DNA of 5,233 bases from Bacteroidales bacterium (GTDB lineage: Bacteria; Bacteroidota; Bacteroidia; Bacteroidales; Bacteroidaceae). Below, one piece after another: positions 1 to 5,233 of this stretch. Position 1 is the first letter of the stretch; every line of letters starts with the position of its first letter. A program made the position numbers and the translations under genes. The notes under the pieces are model-generated. The model searched no databases. It had not been told where the DNA came from and worked only from the letters and a program-made list of their open reading frames with translations. Location of the stretch: positions 1-5,233 of the forward strand of contig SFEK01000137.1 of the NCBI GenBank assembly GCA_004557285.1, written 5' to 3'.

Positions 1-1
1 G

Positions 2-814
2 ACAACTACAGCCACAGGAGGTTTCTCTACCAAGCAGGAAAGCATAGCCTATTGGCATTCCCCTTATATAGAATATGTGGTGTCGCTGTTCATGCTGCTT
101 TCAGCCATCAATTTTTCACTCTATATCATTGCCGTCAAGGGCAGGTGGAAACAACTATGGCAAAACGTGGAATTGAAATGGTTTGCATCCTCCGTAGGTC
201 TGCTGACCCTGATTGTCTCTGTGGCACTCATCTTGAGCAACGGCTATGGTGTAGAGGAGGCGTTCCGCAAGTCGCTGTTTCAGGTGGCCACCTGTCACAC
301 TTCGTGCGGTTTTGCCACCGACGACTACAATCTGTGGCCACCGTTCACATGGATGCTGCTGATTTTTGCCATGCTGTCGGGTGGATGCACGGGTTCGACC
401 AGTGGAGGTATCAAAAATCTCAGAATGATAATAGTCTCCCATTGCATACGCAACCAGTTCCGTCAGATATTGCATCCAAGGGCTGTATTGCCTATAAAAG
501 CCGGTAGTATGCTTGACAATAAGTTGGTGACCATGGTGCTTGTATTCTTCGCCGCCTACATGTCGGTTGCCTTTATCGGCTGGACACTGTTGATGGCATT
601 CGGAGTGGGATTCACAGAATCCATGAGCACCGTGATTTCGGCCATGGGCAATGTAGGGCCTGGATTAGGCAGTTTCGGACCAGCCTTCTCTTGGGCAGCG
701 CTGCCCGATGGCGCCAAATGGATTCTTTCCTCACTGATGCTCATCGGCCGACTGGAGATTTTCGGTTTTCTCCTCATCTTCTACCGGGCTACATGGAGGG
801 GCAGTTGGTCATAG
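2..814 (+). CDS. trkH: TrkH/KtrB-family potassium uptake channel subunit, 5' end outside the window
   Basis: Integral inner-membrane K+-translocating subunit of a Trk/Ktr uptake system, which normally works with a cytoplasmic TrkA/KtrA nucleotide-binding gating ring. The frame is open from base 2, so the start lies upstream; 270 C-terminal residues are visible, roughly the second half of a family protein of about 480-500 residues. Visible signatures, in order: a P-loop at the left edge (TTTATGGFSTK, then a SI-Y--SP stretch typical after filter 2); a third filter region around visible residues 97-104 (TCHTSCGF, then ATDDY); the conserved helix-breaking SGGCTGSTSGG at about 126-136; a fourth filter SAMGNVGPGLG at about 213-223; and the C-terminal GRLEIFG at about 249-255. 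Hydrophobic segments alternate as expected. The third filter carries Cys where many homologues have Thr, but the filter Gly is kept. The gene ends 55 bp before the KdpD-like gene, which suggests co-transcription. No TrkA gene is visible; it may lie upstream or elsewhere. Family assignment is firm; Trk versus Ktr subtype is less certain. Confidence 0.93.
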   Translation, partial: TTTATGGFSTKQESIAYWHSPYIEYVVSLFMLLSAINFSLYIIAVKGRWKQLWQNVELKWFASSVGLLTLIVSVALILSNGYGVEEAFRKSLFQVATCHTSCGFATDDYNLWPPFTWMLLIFAMLSGGCTGSTSGGIKNLRMIIVSHCIRNQFRQILHPRAVLPIKAGSMLDNKLVTMVLVFFAAYMSVAFIGWTLLMAFGVGFTESMSTVISAMGNVGPGLGSFGPAFSWAALPDGAKWILSSLMLIGRLEIFGFLLIFYRATWRGSWS

Positions 815-829
815 ACAAATATAGTATCA

Positions 830-863
830 ATGACATAATAAACATGTCATCATAAACGTTTAT
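830..863. promoter_or_regulatory. Double dyad / 14-bp imperfect tandem repeat in the trkH-kdpD gap
   Basis: In the 55-bp gap, ATGACAT (830-836) and ATGTCAT (844-850) form a perfect 7-bp inverted repeat with a 7-nt spacer. ATAAACGTTTAT (852-863) is a perfect 12-bp palindrome ending 6 bp before the kdpD ATG. Both arise from a head-to-tail repeat: CATAATAAACATGT (834-847) and CATCATAAACGTTT (848-861) match at 11 of 14 positions. No U tract follows, so this is not a classic intrinsic terminator. It could be an operator for a dimeric regulator, an mRNA hairpin that sets the TrkH:KdpD ratio, or an AT-rich coincidence. The repeats are seen directly; the role is inferred. Confidence 0.4.
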
Positions 864-869
864 ATATCG

Positions 870-1988
870 ATGGAAGAAACGCAGCATTTTCTTGACCTGA
901 TACGACGGTCGCACCGGGGAAGGTTCAAAATATATATCGGAATGATTGCCGGAGTAGGCAAGACTTATCGTATGCTTCAAGATGCACGCGAGATGCTTCG
1001 ACAGGGCACTGATGTACAAATAGGATTTGTGGAGACACACGGGCGTCCCGATACAGTGAAAGCGCTCAGAGGACTACCTGTTATTCCGCGAAAGAAGGTG
1101 TTCTATAAGGGTAAGGAGATTGAGGAGATGGATCTTGATGCCATCCTGCAGGTTCATCCCGACATCGTGATAGTGGATGAACTTGCCCACACCAATGTGG
1201 AAGGCTGCCGCCACGCCAAACGATGGCAAGATGTGATGGAACTGCTCGATGCCGGCATCAGTGTGATATCGGCGGTAAACATCCAGCATATCGAGAGTCT
1301 GAACGACGAGGTGCGCAAGATGGTAGGTGTGGATGTGAAGGAGCGCATCCCCGACAGCGTGCTGCGCGAGGCCGACGAGGTGGTGAACATAGACCTGACA
1401 GCCGAAGAACTTGTGGAACGTCTGAAGGCAGGCAAGATATATGCCCAAGAGAAGATACAGACAGCTCTCGACAATTTCTTCAGTTCTGCCAACATCCTGC
1501 AGTTGAGAGAGCTGGCACTTAGGGAAGTAGCATTCAGGGTGGGAAAGAAAGTAGATGATGAAGTGAAACACAAAGAGCCACACATGAAGGGTGTGGCACG
1601 TCTGGTGGTGTGTGTGAGCAGTAATAGTGCAACGCAACAAAAAATCATCAGAAAGGCGGCCCGAATGGCTGAGATTCATCATGCAGAACTTATGGCGCTG
1701 TATGTGCAGACATCGGTCGAGAACACCGACAGCATACCGCTCGACACGCAACGCCATCTGTTGGGCCATCTTGAATTAGTGGTGGAACTGGGCGGAAAAG
1801 TGCATAAGGTTGTATCCGACCATGTGGCTCAAGCCATTGCTGACTTTTGTCGTGGGCAGCGTGCCACCATGCTATGCATGGGACAACCCTCGCTCTCGTT
1901 CCCACGACTGTTGATGAGGTCGGGAAGTTATCGCAGATTATTGTCAGAGCTAAAGGAAATGGGCATCGACCTGATGATTTTCGCCTAA
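870..1988 (+). CDS. kdpD: Stand-alone KdpD N-terminal sensor protein (KdpD domain + USP domain, no kinase)
   Basis: Soluble protein equal to the cytoplasmic N-terminal half of the KdpD potassium sensor. The KdpD domain spans about residues 16-225. It has a Walker A motif (GMIAGVGKT, 24-32) followed by YRML, a GFVETHGR stretch (52-59), a Walker B-like DIVIVDELAHTN (98-109), RWQDV (118-122) and NIQHIESLND (137-146). A universal-stress-protein domain follows (about 243-372), opening with ARLVVCVSSN and closing with a RLLSELKEMGIDLMIF strand. In canonical KdpD (about 890 residues) four TM segments, a GAF-like region and a kinase follow; here the protein stops at 372, a natural-looking end with no decayed kinase behind it. 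The USP domain of KdpD is known to bind c-di-AMP in some bacteria (e.g. Staphylococcus aureus); whether this one does is not visible. The ATG at 870 is chosen because it leaves a short leader before the conserved domain; no Shine-Dalgarno is seen. The next gene, 45 bp on, supplies a membrane kinase, so this is probably its sensory partner. Confidence 0.92.
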   Translation: MEETQHFLDLIRRSHRGRFKIYIGMIAGVGKTYRMLQDAREMLRQGTDVQIGFVETHGRPDTVKALRGLPVIPRKKVFYKGKEIEEMDLDAILQVHPDIVIVDELAHTNVEGCRHAKRWQDVMELLDAGISVISAVNIQHIESLNDEVRKMVGVDVKERIPDSVLREADEVVNIDLTAEELVERLKAGKIYAQEKIQTALDNFFSSANILQLRELALREVAFRVGKKVDDEVKHKEPHMKGVARLVVCVSSNSATQQKIIRKAARMAEIHHAELMALYVQTSVENTDSIPLDTQRHLLGHLELVVELGGKVHKVVSDHVAQAIADFCRGQRATMLCMGQPSLSFPRLLMRSGSYRRLLSELKEMGIDLMIFA

Positions 1989-2033
1989 GGTATATCCACA
2001 CCATGTATATTTTATGTATGACAATGATTATCA

Positions 2034-3515
2034 ATGGATTATAGTATGAACATGAAGGAAAAAATTACGCTATCCGTCGGCGTGCTCGTCTCATTGATTG
2101 TGGCATTGGTGGCTCTTTCGGTCTTCAGCCTACAGGTATTGACAGCCACGGAGCCCACCTCGCCAGTGGCCGACTATGGTTTGACGCGTGCGCTCATCTT
2201 GCTGCTCGTCTTTGGAGCCTTGAGCATCGCCATCGGTGTGTGGATGCTGGCCAAGTTGCCCAAAACTGTTACACACCCGTTTCAGGAATTGATTAAAGGC
2301 ATCAATGAGATAGCCAATCATAACTACGACACCGAGTTGAATCTGTCAGGAAGCCGGGAGTTGGAACAGCTGTCATCGAACTTCAACCGCATGGCGCGAC
2401 GCCTTCGCGACTACCACAACTCGTCGCTCTCGAAACTGCGCGTGTCGAAGCAATACATCGAAACCATCATCGACTCTATCGACGAGCCCATCATCTGCAT
2501 CGACCGTAGCATGACGCTCTACTTTATCAACAATGAGGCGCTTGACATCCTCAACCTGAAACGACAGGATGTAATCGGCAAGTCGGCACAGGAAACAGCC
2601 CTGCGAAACGACCTGCTGCGCCGGTTGCTTGTAGGGATGGAAGGCAATAAGGAGCAGGAGGGCGACGAGAAGAAACCAGAAGACAAGAATCAACCGCTGA
2701 AGATATATGCCGACAACAAAGAGAGCTATTTCCAGGTGAAATATCTGCCCGTAAGGATGACTTGCAGCGATGGCAGTATAAAGGAAAGCGGCACAGTGAT
2801 CATGCTGAAAAACATTACGGAATTTCACAAACTCGACGTGGCAAAGACAACCTTTATCTCCACCATCTCACACGAGCTGAAGACCCCTATCTCCGCCATC
2901 CTGATGAGTCAGCAACTGCTGGCCGACAATCGTGTGGGAGGGCTCAACCCCGAACAAAAGGAACTCTCCGACAGCATCCGTGAGAATGGCGAACGGCTGC
3001 TCAGCATCACGGGCGAACTGCTCAACATGACACAAGTGGAAAGCGGTGTGCTGCAACTGAAGCCCCATATCACCAAACCCATCGAACTGATCGACTATGC
3101 CATCAAGGCCAACCAAGTGCAGGCAGACAAATTCCACATCAACATAGAGGTGGAATACCCTAAGGAGAAGATAAGCAAACTGTATGTTGACAGCGAGAAA
3201 ATCGCATGGGTGCTGACCAATCTGCTGAGCAACGCCATTCGCTATTCTTCGGAAAACGACCGGGTGATTATCGGGGCCTTGCAACCGGACAAGCACCATG
3301 TGCTGATATATGTACAGGATTTCGGACGAGGCATAGACCCTCGCTATCACGAGAGCATCTTCGAGCGTTATTTCCGTGTGCCCGGCACCAAAATACAAGG
3401 CAGCGGTCTGGGGCTTTCCATATCGCGCGATTTTGTCGAGGCGCATAATGGCACACTGACCGTTGAAAGCGAACCAGGCAAGGGCAGCAAGTTTATTGTC
3501 ACCCTGCCAGTGTGA
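2034..3515 (+). CDS. Membrane sensor histidine kinase (2 TM, HAMP, PAS, HisKA, HATPase_c)
   Basis: Inner-membrane histidine kinase, 493 residues. TM1 is at about 11-34 and TM2 at about 50-72, leaving an external loop of only about 15 residues, too small for a folded periplasmic sensor. A HAMP linker (about 73-125) is followed by a PAS domain (about 140-265) that holds a Glu/Lys-rich insert at 203-220. HisKA carries FISTISHELKTP with phospho-acceptor His280. HATPase_c shows the N box (NLLSNAIRYS, Asn400), G1 (DFGRGID, 429-435), F box (FERYF, 443-447) and G2 (GSGLGLSI, 456-463), so all catalytic boxes are intact. It lies 45 bp after the KdpD-N gene and 19 bp before the response regulator gene. 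Without a large external domain, its input is probably cytoplasmic (PAS) or comes from the KdpD-N protein; it would act as the missing kinase half of KdpD and phosphorylate the downstream regulator. The start could be the ATG at 2034, 2046 or 2052; all precede TM1 and no ribosome-binding site decides between them. Confidence 0.92.
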   Translation: MDYSMNMKEKITLSVGVLVSLIVALVALSVFSLQVLTATEPTSPVADYGLTRALILLLVFGALSIAIGVWMLAKLPKTVTHPFQELIKGINEIANHNYDTELNLSGSRELEQLSSNFNRMARRLRDYHNSSLSKLRVSKQYIETIIDSIDEPIICIDRSMTLYFINNEALDILNLKRQDVIGKSAQETALRNDLLRRLLVGMEGNKEQEGDEKKPEDKNQPLKIYADNKESYFQVKYLPVRMTCSDGSIKESGTVIMLKNITEFHKLDVAKTTFISTISHELKTPISAILMSQQLLADNRVGGLNPEQKELSDSIRENGERLLSITGELLNMTQVESGVLQLKPHITKPIELIDYAIKANQVQADKFHINIEVEYPKEKISKLYVDSEKIAWVLTNLLSNAIRYSSENDRVIIGALQPDKHHVLIYVQDFGRGIDPRYHESIFERYFRVPGTKIQGSGLGLSISRDFVEAHNGTLTVESEPGKGSKFIVTLPV

Positions 3516-3534
3516 ATAATATATAGATAGAACA

Positions 3535-4872
3535 ATGAACAAGATACTTATTATCGACGACGAACCCACCATCCGTATGCTTCTCTCACGCCTGCTGGAG
3601 CTGGAAGGTTATGAAGTGCTGAAAGCCAAAGACCGCACCACGGCACTCTACACACTGAAGAAACAGGAAGTACAGGTAGTGCTCTGCGATGTGTTTCTGC
3701 CCGACGGCAATGGAGTGGATATGGTGCAGGAACTGCAGCAGCTGGCTCCTGCTGCCAAGATAATCCTCCTCACAGCCCACGGCAATATCCCCGACGGAGT
3801 GCAAGCCATCAAGAACGGCGCTTTCGACTATATAGTAAAAGGTGATGACAACCGCAAGATTATTCCTATCGTGAATCGTGCCATGGATGCCATTGCATCG
3901 GAACAGAAGAAAAAGACATCAAGAGCCACAACGGCCAATTCGCCTACGTTTGACACGATTGTGGGAAAATCGGCAGCCATCACTGATGTAATCCGGCAAG
4001 CCATGAAGGTGGCCGCAACCGATGTCTCTGTGCTCATCAACGGCGAAACCGGCACAGGCAAGGAAGTCTTTGCCCAAGCCATCCACAGTGCAAGCCATCG
4101 AAGCAGCCAGGCATTTCTCGCGCTCAACTGCTCTGCTTTCAGCCGCGAACTGCTTGAGAGCGAGCTCTTCGGCTATAAGGCGGGAGCCTTTACGGGAGCC
4201 GTCAAGGACAAGCGAGGACTGCTGGAGGAAGCCAATCACGGCACCCTCTTCCTCGACGAAATTGGCGAAATGGCACTGGAGTTGCAGGCCAAGCTGCTGC
4301 GTGTGCTCGAGACAGGAGAATTTGTCAAGGTGGGCGACACCAAGACCACCCGTGTGGATGTGCGCATCCTCTCAGCCACCAACCGCAATCTGAAGGAAGA
4401 AATAGCCAATGGGCGTTTCCGCGAGGACCTCTACTTCAGGCTCTCCGTGTTCCGCATCCTTCTTCCACCGCTGCGCCAGCGCAAGGAAGACATACTGCTC
4501 CTTGCCCAGCACTTCATTGGGCGTTATGCCAAACAGATAGGCCGTCCTGCTCCGGCACTGTCTTCCGAAGCAAAGAATCTGTTCTTGTCTTATCCATGGC
4601 CGGGCAATGTGCGAGAAATGATGAATGCCATAGAGCATGCCCTTATCGTCTGCGACGGCGAAATCAACCGTCACGACCTGCCCATAGACATGCTTTCGGG
4701 CGATACCACCACAGCAGACGATGACTCCTTCGATCTGAAGAGCGTGGAGCGCAACCACATCATCAAGGTTCTTCACCACACCCACGGCAACAAGACAGAA
4801 ACGGCCCGACTGCTCAAGATTGGCTTGACCACGCTCTATCGCAAGATAGAGGAATATGGGATAAACATTTAG
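3535..4872 (+). CDS. NtrC-type sigma-54-dependent response regulator
   Basis: Cytoplasmic enhancer-binding transcription activator of 445 residues, full length for the family. The receiver domain (about 1-120) has acidic pocket Asp8/Asp9, phospho-acceptor Asp52 (LCDVFLPDG), Thr80 (LLTAHG) and Lys102 (YIVKGDD). The sigma-54 interaction AAA+ domain (about 140-385) has Walker A GETGTGKE (170-177), the sigma-54-contacting GAFTGA loop (217-222), Walker B GTLFLDEIG (Asp241/Glu242), the RFREDLYFRL arginine-finger region (294-303) and sensor II PGNVREM (356-362). A Fis-type helix-turn-helix ends the protein (about 402-441: KTETARLLKIG, LTTLYRKIEEYG). All residues needed for phosphorylation, ATP hydrolysis and sigma-54 contact are present, so it should be active. 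It lies 19 bp after the kinase gene and is almost surely its cognate partner. It differs from KdpE, which is OmpR-type and sigma-70-dependent, so the output of this potassium-linked system appears to be sigma-54. No sigma-54 promoter was found in the short intergenic gaps; targets are probably upstream of trkH or elsewhere. Confidence 0.95.
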   Translation: MNKILIIDDEPTIRMLLSRLLELEGYEVLKAKDRTTALYTLKKQEVQVVLCDVFLPDGNGVDMVQELQQLAPAAKIILLTAHGNIPDGVQAIKNGAFDYIVKGDDNRKIIPIVNRAMDAIASEQKKKTSRATTANSPTFDTIVGKSAAITDVIRQAMKVAATDVSVLINGETGTGKEVFAQAIHSASHRSSQAFLALNCSAFSRELLESELFGYKAGAFTGAVKDKRGLLEEANHGTLFLDEIGEMALELQAKLLRVLETGEFVKVGDTKTTRVDVRILSATNRNLKEEIANGRFREDLYFRLSVFRILLPPLRQRKEDILLLAQHFIGRYAKQIGRPAPALSSEAKNLFLSYPWPGNVREMMNAIEHALIVCDGEINRHDLPIDMLSGDTTTADDDSFDLKSVERNHIIKVLHHTHGNKTETARLLKIGLTTLYRKIEEYGINI

Positions 4873-5030
4873 GAAGACGTTGTACCCGCAAGGGCGAAAT
4901 ACAAACCGTGGTTGTTGCCGGGATAGCCCAAGGCTTTTGGTAACGGCAATTGCCATTGGGTGATGCGGTGAATGTGGTGTTCCCCTCGCTGTCAATCGTT
5001 ACGTTGCCCCATTCCGAAAGCAAGAACCAT
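4869..5030 (-). pseudogene. Possible decayed short reading frame interrupted by one TGA
   Basis: On the minus strand an ATG at 5030-5028 opens 12 codons (MVLAFGMGQRND), then TGA at 4994-4992, then 40 further open codons in the same frame, containing PKALGYPGNNHGLYF, ending at a TAA (4871-4869) that overlaps the stop codon of the converging response regulator gene by 2 bp. A Bacteroidota-type -7 element lies just upstream. I do not recognise the product. It could be a small gene broken by a stop, a non-coding RNA, a dispersed intergenic repeat, or chance. An overlapping minus-strand frame from a TTG at 5023 is also open, so the reading frame itself is uncertain. Confidence 0.2.
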
Positions 5031-5036
5031 TCGCAG

Positions 5037-5044
5037 CAAAGATA
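5037..5044 (-). promoter_or_regulatory. Bacteroidota-type -7 promoter element TATCTTTG
   Basis: Read on the minus strand, this is a perfect match to TAnnTTTG, the -7 consensus known for the primary sigma factor of Bacteroides. It sits at the border between AT-rich upstream DNA (5045-5120) and the GC-richer segment it would transcribe (toward 4873), as expected of a promoter. A clear -33 TTTG/TTG box at 19-21 bp is missing; the nearest candidates are TTTA at 5060-5063 (too close) and TTG at 5070-5072 (too far). Transcription would start near 5030-5033, almost at the ATG at 5030, so a coding transcript would be nearly leaderless. Confidence 0.4.
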
Positions 5045-5154
5045 CGATTTTTTTTGATGTAAATTATTTCAATTAAAAAATATTACCCCATAAACTTTAA
5101 AAAATTAATTATTATTAACCATAAGAAGGGTAAAGGTAACTACTCAGCACCCCT

Positions 5155-5179
5155 CGACATGAACCCAACGAACGTGTCG
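5155..5179. repeat. Inverted repeat / potential hairpin
   Basis: CGACATG (5155-5161) can pair with CGTGTCG (5173-5179) over seven positions, one of them a G-T wobble, with an 11-nt loop. It lies in a small GC-richer patch inside otherwise AT-rich DNA. No T tract follows directly, so a terminator is not supported. It could be an operator or a remnant of an element end; the function is unknown. Confidence 0.3.
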
Positions 5180-5193
5180 CGTTAATAATTCAT

Positions 5194-5203
5194 AAACATG
5201 TTT
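5194..5203. repeat. Short palindrome AAACATGTTT
   Basis: A perfect 10-bp palindrome, overlapping CATAAAC (5191-5197), a heptamer also found at 851-857 and 5089-5095. It lies near the right edge and could belong to the regulatory region of a gene beyond the window. Short AT-rich palindromes arise easily by chance. Confidence 0.2.
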
Positions 5204-5233
5204 TTCCCTTATTTCTAAATCTTTGTTAATGCG

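Larger units (their letters stand above)
4873..5233. other. 361-bp stretch without a convincing gene
   Basis: Two compositional parts. From 4873 to about 5040 the base composition resembles coding DNA. It contains weak dyads: TTGTA/TACAA flanking CCC-GCAA-GGG with a 5-nt bulge (4880-4904), CCCAAGGC/GCCATTGGG with one bulged A (4927-4934 with 4952-4960), and the palindrome GGCAATTGCC (4945-4954). None is followed by a T tract, so no intrinsic terminator for the operon can be called. From about 5041 the DNA becomes AT-rich, with a run of eight T at 5048-5055, then a short GC-richer patch at 5125-5181 and AT-rich sequence again to the end. No tRNA, rRNA or long ORF was found on either strand. 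Confidence 0.6.

Noticed and set aside
526..539. GG-N10-GC sigma-54 core within trkH
   Set aside because: Only the core dinucleotides and few other consensus bases match; about twenty such cores per strand are expected by chance in this length.
1074..1769. 231-codon open frame on the minus strand across the KdpD-like gene
   Set aside because: It is antisense to a gene with clear KdpD and USP motifs, is rich in His, Cys and Leu in a way typical of a reverse-frame shadow, and shows no recognisable domain.
2868..3572. 234-codon minus-strand open frame across the kinase catalytic region
   Set aside because: It lies opposite the intact HisKA and HATPase_c boxes and has no domain signature; it is best explained as a shadow of the coding frame.
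4938..4953. TGG...TTGC resembling a sigma-54 promoter after the regulator gene
   Set aside because: The spacing between GG and GC is 11, not the strictly required 10, and the flanking bases match poorly.
4372..4995. 207-codon minus-strand open frame at the end of the regulator gene
   Set aside because: Most of it is antisense to conserved AAA+ and HTH sequence; only its first part leaves the regulator gene, and it has no domain signature.
5048..5055. Run of eight T as a possible intrinsic terminator of the operon
   Set aside because: No GC-rich hairpin lies directly before it; the preceding bases do not pair.
5219..5226. AATCTTTG resembling a plus-strand Bacteroidota -7 box at the right edge
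   Set aside because: It differs from TAnnTTTG at the first position, has no -33 box at the right distance, and the window ends before any gene it could serve.

Overview
The window reads as a chromosomal segment from a member of the Bacteroidota, probably a Bacteroidales/Prevotella-like organism. This is inferred, not proven. The reasons are: an N-terminal-only KdpD protein; no Shine-Dalgarno purine tracts before any of the three visible start codons; AT-rich spacers between coding regions of moderate GC; and one perfect match to the Bacteroidota -7 promoter element TAnnTTTG (minus strand, 5037-5044).

Layout: four genes lie on the plus strand, head to tail with short gaps (55, 45 and 19 bp), so they are probably one operon whose promoter lies left of the window. 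(1) Positions 2-814 are the C-terminal 270 residues of a TrkH/KtrB-type potassium uptake channel. (2) Positions 870-1988 encode a 372-residue KdpD N-terminal protein (Walker-type KdpD domain plus a universal-stress-protein domain) with no kinase module. (3) Positions 2034-3515 encode a separate membrane histidine kinase (two TM segments, HAMP, PAS, HisKA, HATPase_c). (4) Positions 3535-4872 encode an NtrC-type response regulator (receiver, sigma-54 AAA+ domain with GAFTGA, Fis-type HTH).

How they may work together: the sensory half and the kinase half of a KdpD-like protein are on separate polypeptides. The output is a sigma-54 enhancer-binding activator instead of the OmpR-type KdpE, and the linked transporter is TrkH instead of KdpFABC. 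The likely logic is potassium or turgor/second-messenger sensing by the soluble KdpD-N/USP protein, relay through the membrane kinase, and sigma-54-dependent transcription of potassium-transport genes. Each domain assignment is strong; the wiring between the proteins is inferred from gene order.

Non-coding parts: the trkH-kdpD gap holds an imperfect 14-bp tandem repeat that creates two adjacent perfect dyads. The last 361 bp (4873-5233) contain no convincing gene. The first part (4873-about 5040) is GC-richer and looks like a decayed or very short minus-strand reading frame behind a Bacteroidota-type -7 element. The rest is AT-rich with two small dyads. I saw no RNA gene, CRISPR array, complete insertion sequence or clear intrinsic terminator.
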